Shown piece after piece: positions 1 through 8,788 of a DNA stretch of 46,241 nucleotides. The stretch is from Rhodospirillaceae bacterium SYSU D60007 (GTDB lineage: Bacteria; Pseudomonadota; Alphaproteobacteria; Reyranellales; Reyranellaceae). The stretch is taken from NCBI GenBank assembly GCA_003574685.1, contig QOCQ01000033.1:1-46241 (forward strand), in the 5' to 3' direction. A model generated the notes under the pieces. It saw nothing but the letters and a program-made list of their open reading frames with translations. It made no database searches and was not told the origin of the DNA. The position numbers and the translations under genes are program-made. How positions within the stretch are numbered: the stretch's first letter is position 1; each line of letters opens with the position of its first letter.

Positions 1-40
1 CACGCACCCCCTTCACGATCACCCACCCCCACACCATCCC

Positions 41-117
<77 letters not shown>

Positions 118-124
118 CGTCGGC

Positions 125-166
125 CAAACCCCAGCAACTTGAGGCAGTTGCTGGGGTTTGCTTTTT
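125..166 (+). terminator. Rho-independent terminator of tRNA-fMet
   Basis: A perfect 15-bp stem (125-139 paired with 146-160) closes a 6-nt loop and is followed by CTTTTTG. It ends the tRNA transcript. It is the cleanest intrinsic terminator in the window. Confidence 0.93.
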
Positions 167-252
167 GCCCGAAGGCTAGTTGAGATCATCGCCTACCGCA
201 GCGATCTTCTGTTGAACTGGCGCTGGATCACGCCGCAAGAGTGACCCAGCGA

Positions 253-3090
253 CTAGGTTCGAGCGAGATCAGGCTCGTTGACATGCGCCAGCATTGCGCT
301 GCGGACACGGTCGCGCAACCGGACCGCGGCCGCGAAGTCGCCCCCATCCGGCCTGCTGACGTCGCCGATATGCACGGAGACATCGCCGCGCCGAGGTAGC
401 CATTGTCCTTCACGCAGCACCGATCGCGTGCCGCGAAGGGTGACCGGAACCACGCCGACCTGCCGGTCGACCGCAATGACGAACGCCCCGAGCCGGAACG
501 GCCGCAAGCCGTAGGCGCGGGTGAAGGTGCCTTCCGGGAAGAAGTAGAGGGTTTGGCCGGTCCGGGCCGCCGCGAGCGCCTTGCGCATGTCTTCGAGCCC
601 GCCTTCGAGATCCTCGCGCTCGACAAACATCGTACCAAGCGCCCGCAGGAAGGGGCCGGCCACAAGCTGGCCGTCCAGCTCTCGTTTGGCGATGAAGACC
701 GGTTGGCCCGGGACCACGGCGCCCAGGACCAGGCTGTCGAAATAGCTGCAATGATTGATTGCGACTATGCCTGCTTCCGGTCCCGGCCACGACCCTGTCA
801 CCTCGACTCGTATCGCCATGAGTCGAAGCAGCCAGCGCGCGGTGCGACGGACCATGGACCATCGGCGTGCCCGTCCCGGTATGACCACGGTCGCCGGCCA
901 CAGGATCGCCGAGCCCACCACCACGACGAACCACCACCATGCGCCGTAGGCGAGGCCCGAGACGCGACGTGTTGCGTGCAAGGCTCTCGCCTTCAGCGCC
1001 GCGACCGCCAGCCGGACGATCTGATGCGTGGCCGACCGGCGTCGGGCCCTCAGGCGACCATCGCGGAAGAGATCGCGCGTGGCGGCGCGCCGCAGCTTTC
1101 CGCTCGACGTCTTGGGCACGCTGCCGGGCGGCACCAGCAGGACCTCTTCGGGCGGCGCCTCCAGGAGCCGTCCCGCGGTCTCCGTGACTCGGTGGCGGAG
1201 CGTGGCCAAGGCGTCGGCCTCGGTGAGCCGCGTTTCGGCGACCACTACCAGCCGCTCGGTGCCTGCCCGCACATCGGTCGATCCGAAGACCGCTACGCAG
1301 CCCTTGCGGATGCCGTCAAGGTTGCCGACCGCGGTCTCGATCTCCTCCGGATAGATGTGCTGGCCGGCGCGGATAATGATGTCCTTGGAGCGACCGGTGA
1401 TGAAGATGTCGCCGCCTGCCGCGTAGGCGAGGTCGCCGCTGTTGAGCCAGGGACCGTCGAACAGCTCACGCGTCTTTTCCGGATTGTCGAGATAGCCCGA
1501 CGTCGCCGACGGCCCGCGGAACTGAAGATGGCCTTCGCGCCGTTCGCCGACTTCGCCGTTGGCGTCGACGATTCGGATCTGGTGCTGCGGCAACGGACGG
1601 CCACAGGCGACCATTTCGACGGCATCCGGGACATTGGCGTTGGTTTGCCTGGCGCGACTGTGCCGTGCCAGTTCCTTGCGCTCGATGCAGTCGATCACAG
1701 GGCGCCGGCCGAGCGGCGGAAAGGCAAGGCCGACTGCGTTCTCGGCCAGACCATAAACGGGCGCCATGGCTTCTGCTCGAAAGCCATATCTGCCGAAGCG
1801 CTCCGTGAACCGGTGCAGCGTATCGGGTACCACCGCCTCCGCTCCGTTCGCTACCATGCGCACTGAGCTGAGATCGAGGCCGGTGATCATCGGGTCCTCA
1901 ATCTTGCGCAGGCACAGCTCGAAGGCGAAGTTCGGTGCGGCCGACAGCGTCGCGCGATGGCGATGCAGTGCCCATAGCCAGGCCTCCGGCCGGACGAGGA
2001 AGGTGAGTGGCGACATCACGACCACAGGCGCGGCGAAATACAGGCTGCCCAACCAGGCTCCGATCAGGCCCATGTCATGGTAGAGCGGCAGCCAGCTAAC
2101 GAAGACGTCGCCGGGCCCGGCTTCCATGGCTTCGCCCATGGCGCGGATGTTGGCCAGGACGTTGGCATGGGTGAGAACCACCCCCTTCGGATCGCCGGTG
2201 CTTCCCGAAGTGTACTGCACGAGCGCCATGTCGTTCGCCTGCGGCATGTGTCGCAGCGGGCCCTGCGAGGAAACCGATGCGAGGTCGTCGACCGTATCGA
2301 GGCTGCGCAGGCTTTCGACCTGAAGGCGGAGCAAACGCGCGACGGCGGTGGCCTCCGTTGGCGCGATCAGCATTGCGGCTCGGGCGTTATCCAGGATGCC
2401 GGCCTGCCGGCGGAGATGCTCTTCAATGCGTGACAGACGCGCCGGTGGATAGATCGGGCAGGGGACGCCACCAGCGTAGAGGATGCCGAAGAAGGCTGCG
2501 AAGAAGGCTTCGCCTGTCGGCAGCATGATGGCAACGCGTTCGCCGGGCTGCAGGCCTCGGCGCTGCAGGCCGAGCGCCACGGCGCGCGACTGCTCGCTCA
2601 CCTGCCGGTAGCTCAGTGGGGTTTCGCGACCGTCGCCTTCCAGGACCACGACATGAACGCGCTCGCCGTGCTCTCGAACATGCCAGTCAAGTACGTCGGT
2701 CAGCGTCGCGGCCGAATCGGGTGCGGGTCGCGCCGCCTCCGGTGCGGGCGCGTGGTGGGGAGGGACCCGCGCAACGGGCGATAGCGCCTTTGCGCGCGAA
2801 AGAGCCTCCACGATATCGCGCAGCGACTCCGCCTCGCCCAGAAGCTGCTCGGGAAGATGTGTCGCATAGGCCCTCTCGATACGCAGAAGCAGCTCTGCGC
2901 GTGACAGGCTGTCGAACCCCCAATCCCGATCGAGCAGGCTGTCGAGTCCGGCGCGTTCTATCGCCTTTCGGCCGGGATGGATCTCGCGCGCCAGATCGCG
3001 CGCAATAGTCAGGATTGATTCCGCAGTGTCCGGCGCGTGGGACGGGACCCCTGGCGAGACGCGCTGGGTCGTATCCGGCATGACGCGCAC
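253..3090 (-). CDS. ACP / fatty-acyl-AMP ligase / PlsC-type acyltransferase fusion
   Basis: This 945-residue protein carries three activities. Residues about 25-100 are an acyl-carrier domain with the phosphopantetheine serine at S61 (GFDSL). Residues about 130-680 are a fatty-acyl-AMP ligase: ATP motif YTSGSTGDPKG at 293-303, the FAAL-typical WLPLYHDMGLIG at 333-344, SGDL near 551 and the catalytic lysine in PKTSSGKLRR at 659-668. A hydrophobic segment lies at about 712-738. Residues about 760-930 are a PlsC acyltransferase with NHCSYFD at 779-785 and FPEGT at 851-855. The family logic is activation of a fatty acid as acyl-AMP, loading onto the ACP arm, then transfer to a lysophospholipid or other acceptor at the membrane. 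The product is not known. Translation may start at the internal Met 9 nt downstream. It is encoded on the same strand as dnaE2, 125 nt downstream of it, but a functional link is unproven. Confidence 0.88.
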   Translation of the reverse strand: MRVMPDTTQRVSPGVPSHAPDTAESILTIARDLAREIHPGRKAIERAGLDSLLDRDWGFDSLSRAELLLRIERAYATHLPEQLLGEAESLRDIVEALSRAKALSPVARVPPHHAPAPEAARPAPDSAATLTDVLDWHVREHGERVHVVVLEGDGRETPLSYRQVSEQSRAVALGLQRRGLQPGERVAIMLPTGEAFFAAFFGILYAGGVPCPIYPPARLSRIEEHLRRQAGILDNARAAMLIAPTEATAVARLLRLQVESLRSLDTVDDLASVSSQGPLRHMPQANDMALVQYTSGSTGDPKGVVLTHANVLANIRAMGEAMEAGPGDVFVSWLPLYHDMGLIGAWLGSLYFAAPVVVMSPLTFLVRPEAWLWALHRHRATLSAAPNFAFELCLRKIEDPMITGLDLSSVRMVANGAEAVVPDTLHRFTERFGRYGFRAEAMAPVYGLAENAVGLAFPPLGRRPVIDCIERKELARHSRARQTNANVPDAVEMVACGRPLPQHQIRIVDANGEVGERREGHLQFRGPSATSGYLDNPEKTRELFDGPWLNSGDLAYAAGGDIFITGRSKDIIIRAGQHIYPEEIETAVGNLDGIRKGCVAVFGSTDVRAGTERLVVVAETRLTEADALATLRHRVTETAGRLLEAPPEEVLLVPPGSVPKTSSGKLRRAATRDLFRDGRLRARRRSATHQIVRLAVAALKARALHATRRVSGLAYGAWWWFVVVVGSAILWPATVVIPGRARRWSMVRRTARWLLRLMAIRVEVTGSWPGPEAGIVAINHCSYFDSLVLGAVVPGQPVFIAKRELDGQLVAGPFLRALGTMFVEREDLEGGLEDMRKALAAARTGQTLYFFPEGTFTRAYGLRPFRLGAFVIAVDRQVGVVPVTLRGTRSVLREGQWLPRRGDVSVHIGDVSRPDGGDFAAAVRLRDRVRSAMLAHVNEPDLART

Positions 3091-3147
3091 CTCCAGAAAC
3101 GGGCTTCGTAATGGTCCTCTATCGATTACGTCCTTTGATTTGGTGGT

Positions 3148-3163
3148 GTTCCTTTCAAGGAAC
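3148..3163. promoter_or_regulatory. short palindrome upstream of the FAAL fusion gene
   Basis: GTTCCTT and AAGGAAC form a perfect 7-bp inverted repeat with a 2-bp spacer. It lies about 60 bp upstream of the start of the acyl-AMP ligase fusion, in the only gap between that gene and dnaE2. This placement suits an operator, but no regulator is known for it and chance cannot be excluded. Confidence 0.35.
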
Positions 3164-3215
3164 TCCTTTATGCAGACAACCGGCGGCTTTCTCTTTTGCC
3201 CACGGCGCTGACCAG

Positions 3216-6200
3216 CTAATGAAAGTCGCGGGACGGGAAGATGGGCTGGCGAGAGCGCACCCGGCGTGCTGCTGCTTTCTCGCGCGAATCCACACCGGCA
3301 TGCTTCACATGGTCGGCATGGGCCAGCGGCGTGTCGATCTCGCCGCCGTCAGTCAGGCTATGCAGGTGCGCCGTCAGGTCGATGAGCCGGCCGGCCACGA
3401 TATGGGTCACGAGGCCCTCGCGCTGCAGCGTGCCTTCGACGCCCAGCAGCCGCGCCGTCATCAGGATCCGGCGATAGCGTTCGAAGACCCTTGGCCAGAC
3501 GATAATGTTGGCGACGCCGGTTTCGTCTTCCAGTGTCGCGAAGATGACGCCGCTGGCCGTGCCCGGACGCTGGCGCACCAGCACGATGCCGGCAAACCTG
3601 GCCGGCCGGTCATGGGCAATCTCCGCCAGCCCGGCCGAGGTGGCATATCCCAGCGCGCTCATCTCCTGGCGCAGCAGCGCCATCGGATGTGCCTTCAGCG
3701 AAAGCTGCAGCGCGCGGTAGTCCTCGATCACGTGCTCGCCGAGTTTCATCCTGGACAGGGCGACGGCCGGTTCTCCGTCGTGTTCCTCTTCACCTGCGGC
3801 GGCAAACAGCGGCAGCGGCGCCGATGGCAGGCCCTTGACGGCCCACAGCACTTCCCGGCGATCCAGCCCCATGGAGCGGAAGGCGTCGGCATTGGCCAGC
3901 GTTTCGAGCGCAGCACCGCCAAGGCCGCTGCGCCGCCACAGCGCCAGCGGATCGGGATAGCCATTGCCCCGTGCCTTCATCAGCCGTTCGGCGTCGGCTT
4001 CGGCAAAGCCCTTGACCTGCCGCAGGCCCAGACGAAGCGCGTGGCCATCGACGGCCGGTTCCAGCGTGCAATCCCAGTCGCTGCAATTGACGTCGACCGG
4101 CAGCACGGTGACGCCATGATCGCGGGCATCGCGCACGATCTGCGCCGGCGCATAAAAGCCCATCGGCTGGCTGTTCAGCAGCGCGCAGGCGAAGACGGCC
4201 GGGTAGTGATGCTTGATCCAGGCTGACACATAGACCAGCAGGGCGAAGCTGGCGGCGTGGCTCTCGGGAAAGCCATATTCGCCGAAACCCTCGATCTGGC
4301 TGAAGCAACGGGCGGCAAATTCGGACGTGTAGTTCCTGCGAACCATGCCGGCGATGAACTTGTCGCGGAACAGGTGGATCGTGCCGCTATGGCGAAAGGT
4401 CGCCATGGCCTTGCGCAGGCCGTTGGCCTCGTCCGGCGAGAAACCGGCCGCGGTGATGGCGATCTGCATGGCCTGTTCCTGGAACAGCGGAACGCCGAGC
4501 GTCCTTTCGAGAACGCCCCTCAATTCCTCCGAGGGAAAATTAACCGGGTCGATCTTGTCGCGCCGGCGCAGGTAGGGATGCACCATGTCGCCCTGGATCG
4601 GGCCGGGCCGGACAATGGCCACCTCGATGACCAGGTCGTAGAACTCTTTCGGCTTCAGCCGGGGCAGCATCGACATCTGCGCCCGGCTCTCGACCTGGAA
4701 CACGCCGATCGAATCGGCCCGTGACAGCATTTCGTAGACCGCCGGATCGGTCGGCGGCATGGCAAGCGACAGCGTCTTTCCGTAGTGCCGCTGGATCAGC
4801 TCGAAAGCCTTGCGGATGCAGGTCAGCATGCCCAGCGCCAGCACATCGACCTTCAGCAGGCCCAGCTCGTCGATGTCGTCCTTGTCCCACTCGATGATCG
4901 TGCGCTTCTCCATGGCGGCGTTGAGGATGGGCACGGTTTCGTCGAGCCGTTCGCGCGTCAGCACGAAGCCGCCGACATGCTGAGAGAGATGACGCGGGAA
5001 TCCGAGCAGGGTACGGGCAAGATCGACGGCCATTCGAAGCTGCGGGTTGCCGGGATCGAGCCCGGCCTCGCGGATATAGCGGTCGGGAATCTCCTCGCCG
5101 CCGCTGCCCCAGATGGTATTGGCCAGCGCCGCGGTCACATCCTCCTTCAGGCCCATCGCCTTGCCGACGTCGCGCACCGCCATGCGCGGACGGTAATGAA
5201 TCACCGTCGAGCAGATGGCCGCACGGTCGCGGCCGTAGCGTTCGTACAGGTACTGGATCACCTCCTCGCGCCGCTCGTGCTCGAAATCGACGTCGATATC
5301 CGGCGGCTCACGCCGCTCGGCGGAGAGGAAGCGCTCGAAGAGAACCTCGATCTCTTCGGGATTGACCGAGGTGATGCCCAGACAATAGCAGACCGCGCTG
5401 TTGGCGGCGGAACCGCGGCCCTGGCACAGGATTTCCAGGCTGCGGGCATGGCGGACGACATCGTAGACCGACAGGAAATAGCGGGCGTAGTCGAGCTGCC
5501 GGATCAGCGCCAGCTCCTTGCGCAACAGCCCCTGCACCTTCCCGGGAATACCGGCGGGGTAGCGTTCCGCCGCTTTTTCCCACGTAAGCGTCTCGAGATA
5601 CTCCTGCGGCGTCTGGCCAGGCGGCACCGGCTCCTCGGGATATTCATAGCGCAGAGCATCGAGCGAAAACCCGATGCGGGCGGCGATGGCAGAGGTGCGG
5701 GCCACGGCTTCGGGATAGCGGGCAAACAGGCGCGTCATCTCCTGGCCGCTCTTGAGATGGCGCTCGGCATTCGCCTGGAGGTGGAAGCCGGCCTCGGCAA
5801 TGGTGCATTTCTCGCGAATGCAGGTCAGCACGTCGGCCAATGGCTGCCGCTGCGGTTCGTGATAGAGCACGTCGTTCGTTGCCACCAGCGGCGCGGCAAC
5901 GGCATGTGCGAGCGCGGCGAGCTCTCCCAGCCGGCGGCGTTCGTCGCCGCGATAGAGGAAGCTTGCGCCCAGATGGACCCGGCCCGGCGCGATGGCAGTC
6001 AGTTGCGCGAGCCGGCCGGCGAACGCAGGGTCGGGTGAGAGGGGTGGCATGACGATGAAGATCTGGCCTTCCTGCGCGCCGCAAATCTCCTCGAACGACA
6101 GATGGCACTCGCCCTTGGGCGCACGCCGGTTACCGTCGGTCAGCAGCCGGCACAGCCGGGCATAGGCGGCCCGATCGGCCGGATAGCATACCGTCTCGAA

Positions 6201-6419
6201 GCCGTCGGTCGTGACCAGCCGGGAACCGACGAGGAGTTTGATGTTCTCCGTCTTCGCCTGCGCGTGGGCGCGCACGACGCCAGCCAGCGTATTGCGATCC
6301 GCAACGCCGATCGCGGCCAGCCCCAGCGATCCGGCGCGCATGACGATCTCCTGCGGATGCGAGGCGCCGCGACGGAACGAGAAGTTCGTGGCGGCGACCA
6401 GCTCGGCGAAGCCGTTCAT
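3216..6419 (-). CDS. dnaE2: error-prone DNA polymerase DnaE2 (ImuC)
   Basis: This is the C-family alpha-subunit paralogue that performs translesion synthesis and damage-induced mutagenesis together with ImuA and ImuB. The protein has 1067 residues, normal for DnaE2. It begins with a PHP domain (FSFRRGASHPQEIV near residue 14). It has the C-family active-site motifs GRGSAANS (about 334-341) and PDIDVDF (about 373-379, two catalytic aspartates). Near the C-terminus is an OB-fold (around GVIFATLEDETGVANIIVWP). I chose the ATG at 6419 because it gives the canonical PHP start and overlaps the imuB stop in an ATGA; a longer in-frame extension back to 6563 lies inside imuB and is not family-like. 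It is the third gene of the SOS operon. Confidence 0.96.
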   Translation of the reverse strand: MNGFAELVAATNFSFRRGASHPQEIVMRAGSLGLAAIGVADRNTLAGVVRAHAQAKTENIKLLVGSRLVTTDGFETVCYPADRAAYARLCRLLTDGNRRAPKGECHLSFEEICGAQEGQIFIVMPPLSPDPAFAGRLAQLTAIAPGRVHLGASFLYRGDERRRLGELAALAHAVAAPLVATNDVLYHEPQRQPLADVLTCIREKCTIAEAGFHLQANAERHLKSGQEMTRLFARYPEAVARTSAIAARIGFSLDALRYEYPEEPVPPGQTPQEYLETLTWEKAAERYPAGIPGKVQGLLRKELALIRQLDYARYFLSVYDVVRHARSLEILCQGRGSAANSAVCYCLGITSVNPEEIEVLFERFLSAERREPPDIDVDFEHERREEVIQYLYERYGRDRAAICSTVIHYRPRMAVRDVGKAMGLKEDVTAALANTIWGSGGEEIPDRYIREAGLDPGNPQLRMAVDLARTLLGFPRHLSQHVGGFVLTRERLDETVPILNAAMEKRTIIEWDKDDIDELGLLKVDVLALGMLTCIRKAFELIQRHYGKTLSLAMPPTDPAVYEMLSRADSIGVFQVESRAQMSMLPRLKPKEFYDLVIEVAIVRPGPIQGDMVHPYLRRRDKIDPVNFPSEELRGVLERTLGVPLFQEQAMQIAITAAGFSPDEANGLRKAMATFRHSGTIHLFRDKFIAGMVRRNYTSEFAARCFSQIEGFGEYGFPESHAASFALLVYVSAWIKHHYPAVFACALLNSQPMGFYAPAQIVRDARDHGVTVLPVDVNCSDWDCTLEPAVDGHALRLGLRQVKGFAEADAERLMKARGNGYPDPLALWRRSGLGGAALETLANADAFRSMGLDRREVLWAVKGLPSAPLPLFAAAGEEEHDGEPAVALSRMKLGEHVIEDYRALQLSLKAHPMALLRQEMSALGYATSAGLAEIAHDRPARFAGIVLVRQRPGTASGVIFATLEDETGVANIIVWPRVFERYRRILMTARLLGVEGTLQREGLVTHIVAGRLIDLTAHLHSLTDGGEIDTPLAHADHVKHAGVDSREKAAARRVRSRQPIFPSRDFH

Positions 6420-7999
6420 GGGAAGACCCCGTGCACATACCAGCGCGGCGCGCCCTGGACGGCGCCATAATGTCCTGCGCGGTAAAGCCAGAACCGGCGG
6501 CCGGCCGTGTCCTCGACCACGTAGTAGTCGCGTTCCGATTCGCGCGGACCCGGATGCCACCACTCCGGGGCGATGCGCTCCGGGCCTTCGGCATGGGCGA
6601 CCTCGTGCAGCACGCCGCGCCAGCGAAAGCGCCGCGGCGGTCCTTCAGGCACGGTCGCCATGATGTCGGCTGTCTCTTCCGGCGAAGCGAGCATCAGCGG
6701 TGGCCGGCTGCCGGCCGGTGTTTCGATCTGCCAGTCCGGCACCACATCTTCGTCCGCACGGCGCGCCACCACGGCGCGCTCGGGGATATGGCTTTGCCTG
6801 GGATAAAGCCGTTGCCCACTGCCGGGGCCCAGGCGGTGCTGAAGCCGGTCGATCAATGCCGCAAGATATTCCTGGTCGCCGGCCGCATCGGCGGTATCCA
6901 GCGAGGATTGCCGCGGCACGATACGCTCGGCGGCCATGACGTGAAGAGCGGCAGCCTCGAAGCCGAAATCCGCCTCCAGACCGGCCGGCAGCCGCTCCAG
7001 GCGCATGGCGAGCAGGCGGGCAATGTGCGCGGCATCGCGCGTCGGCGCGGCCAGCCCGATCTCCAGCGGCAGGACCTCTCCGTCAACGCGAAACAGCAGC
7101 AGGCGCAGCACGCGTATGCCGGCCGAGTCGCGTTCGAGATCCCGCATGAGGGGACGCATGAGGCGAACGGCCGCCTCGATCACATGCGCCTGCGTCATGA
7201 TGGCTTCGGCGAACGTGGCCTGTGCGCGATAGCAGGGCGGCGGCTGCAGCGGTGTCAGCGGCTCGGCGACGCGGCCCAGTGCCTGATCAAGACGCTCTAT
7301 CAACGAGGTACCGAATCGCGCCACAAGGGGCGCACGCGGCTGATGCATCAGTTCGCCAATACGGCGGAATCCCAGCCGGCAGAGCGTGTCGAGCGCTTCC
7401 GTATCGAGGCGCAGCGCCGCCAACGGCAACTCGCGCAATACGCGGTCCTGTCCGTCGGGCGGGATGATGCTGGTATCAGGTTCACGATGGAGATGGCGGG
7501 CGGCGGCCCAGGCGGCGCCGGCCGTATCAGCGACGGCCAGTCGCGGTTGCAATCCGAACCGGCGCAGGCGGGCGGCAAGATCGGCAAGGAGACGCGTTTC
7601 GCCGCCAAACAGATGCGCGCAGCCGGTGATGTCGAGAAACAGGCCGTCGGCGCCGCTGGCTGCATCCCAGGGCGCAACGATCGGCGTGTAGCGCAGGCAC
7701 CACAGGGCAAGCTGGCGCAGGGCCGCCTCGTCGGCGGCGGGGTCGGCGTCGCACGACTGAAGATCGAGAATTTTCGAGCGCGCATTGGAGAGCAGATCGC
7801 CGGGAGCAAGGCCGCTGCGCCAGGCCGCGGCGTTGAGGGCGACAAGCCGCGTGCCGCCGCTACCGGGCGACACCAGAACGAAGGGGCGCCGCGGATCGAT
7901 CGTTCCCGATCGCGCGGTTGACGGCCGGCGGCTGGCCCGGGCGCGGAGAAACCGCGCGATGGGCCACGATTTCAGCCAGACGGAAACGATGCGCGGCAT
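6416..7999 (-). CDS. imuB: ImuB, catalytically dead Y-family polymerase homologue
   Basis: ImuB is the hub of the ImuA-ImuB-DnaE2 mutasome: it binds the sliding clamp and recruits DnaE2. The 527-residue product starts at the ATG giving MPRIVSVWLKSW. It is Y-family-like, but the acidic catalytic residues are absent: the first motif reads VSVWLKSW and the second FLDITGC instead of the usual acidic pair. A possible clamp-binding-like stretch, PRQSSLD, lies in the C-terminal half but is weak. The gene overlaps imuA by 140 nt and ends in an ATGA overlap with dnaE2, so translation of the three is probably coupled. Confidence 0.93.
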   Translation of the reverse strand: MPRIVSVWLKSWPIARFLRARASRRPSTARSGTIDPRRPFVLVSPGSGGTRLVALNAAAWRSGLAPGDLLSNARSKILDLQSCDADPAADEAALRQLALWCLRYTPIVAPWDAASGADGLFLDITGCAHLFGGETRLLADLAARLRRFGLQPRLAVADTAGAAWAAARHLHREPDTSIIPPDGQDRVLRELPLAALRLDTEALDTLCRLGFRRIGELMHQPRAPLVARFGTSLIERLDQALGRVAEPLTPLQPPPCYRAQATFAEAIMTQAHVIEAAVRLMRPLMRDLERDSAGIRVLRLLLFRVDGEVLPLEIGLAAPTRDAAHIARLLAMRLERLPAGLEADFGFEAAALHVMAAERIVPRQSSLDTADAAGDQEYLAALIDRLQHRLGPGSGQRLYPRQSHIPERAVVARRADEDVVPDWQIETPAGSRPPLMLASPEETADIMATVPEGPPRRFRWRGVLHEVAHAEGPERIAPEWWHPGPRESERDYYVVEDTAGRRFWLYRAGHYGAVQGAPRWYVHGVFP

Positions 8000-8678
8000 G
8001 ATCCCACTCCAGCATCCATTGGCCGGCGCGCCCCTGACGGCAGCGTTCCAGCGCCACCTGCCATCGCCAGCCGGCGAAAGAGTCGAAATGATCGCGGGCA
8101 GCCGGTGCGGCGGCGACACGCCAGCGTGTGATGGCAGCACTCGTGCCTGTCGCCCCGGACGGGCGCAGCAGCACAAGCGGCGTGTTGCCGGAAGAAGCCG
8201 AGAGGCTCAGCCGGCGGCTCATGGTCAGGTCGATGTCGGTTTCGATCATGCCGGCGACAGCGGCCACACCACTGCCGGCGCGCAGGATTTCCTCCATCGC
8301 CCACAGCGCATCCTTGCCGGACCGTGTCTCCACCAGCAGCAGCCGTCCGACATCGAAGCCAAGCTGGCGCAACCCGTGGCCATAGGGCTTGCCGAAATCC
8401 GCCGCCTGACGCGAGAGAACGAGAAACGCCGGGCCGCCCCGCGCTTCAAGCGCACAGCTCATCAAGGCCAGGCTGAAACCGAACGAGGCCGGCGTATCGC
8501 CATGCGCTGCCGCCATCACTTCATGCAGGGCGCCACAGGGCAGGCCGGGGCCGGGAAGATGGCAGTGAATTTCCGGCAGACTGAGCGAGAAATATGTCTG
8601 CGGCCCGCCAGGCCCTGTCGCTTCAAGACGCCCTACAAGCTGGCGCAGGGTAGTGATCTGTCCGGTAGGTTTGAACAT
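7860..8678 (-). CDS. imuA: ImuA, RecA-like mutasome protein
   Basis: The 272-residue protein matches ImuA, a RecA-fold relative that interacts with RecA and ImuB in damage-induced mutagenesis. Visible traits are the N-terminal LPEIHCHLPGPGLPCGALHEV segment, which takes the place of a RecA-like ATP-binding region but lacks a full Walker A, and the FLVLSRQAADFGKPYGHGLRQLG region. It is the first gene of the cassette. Its start lies 13 nt from a LexA-type box, and its last 140 nt overlap the imuB reading frame. The basic C-terminal tail is divergent. Confidence 0.9.
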   Translation of the reverse strand: MFKPTGQITTLRQLVGRLEATGPGGPQTYFSLSLPEIHCHLPGPGLPCGALHEVMAAAHGDTPASFGFSLALMSCALEARGGPAFLVLSRQAADFGKPYGHGLRQLGFDVGRLLLVETRSGKDALWAMEEILRAGSGVAAVAGMIETDIDLTMSRRLSLSASSGNTPLVLLRPSGATGTSAAITRWRVAAAPAARDHFDSFAGWRWQVALERCRQGRAGQWMLEWDHAAHRFRLAEIVAHRAVSPRPGQPPAVNRAIGNDRSAAPLRSGVAR

Positions 8679-8691
8679 GAACGGTAAGTAA

Positions 8692-8706
8692 GAACAAAAT
8701 AAGAAC
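8692..8706 (-). promoter_or_regulatory. LexA (SOS) box controlling imuA-imuB-dnaE2
   Basis: GAAC, seven bases, GAAC occurs at 8692-8695 and 8703-8706. On the coding strand of imuA this reads GTTC-N7-GTTC, the direct-repeat LexA site known from alphaproteobacteria. It lies directly upstream of the imuA start in an AT-rich promoter-like stretch, so LexA bound here would block transcription until DNA damage. Confidence 0.85.
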
Positions 8707-8788
8707 TAGTCAATTATGACAAAATATTGTAGCCTTTGCGAGGGATTTCATCCATATCTTGTGTGACGCGGACGAGCTGACCTGACGT

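Noticed and set aside
403-1866. A 487-residue plus-strand open frame inside the FAAL fusion gene
   Set aside because: It is a shadow of the real gene: no conserved motif and Arg/Ala/Gly-rich. The same holds for 4785-6038 opposite dnaE2 and 11929-13470 opposite the permeases.
6420-6563. N-terminal extension of DnaE2 by 48 residues
   Set aside because: The extension lies inside imuB, is Arg-rich and unlike the family; the ATGA overlap start at 6419 gives a canonical PHP domain.
8673-8682. Second GAAC pair at the imuA start as another LexA box
   Set aside because: The two GAAC are only 2 bp apart, not 7, and overlap the start codon; only the 8692-8706 pair has the right spacing.
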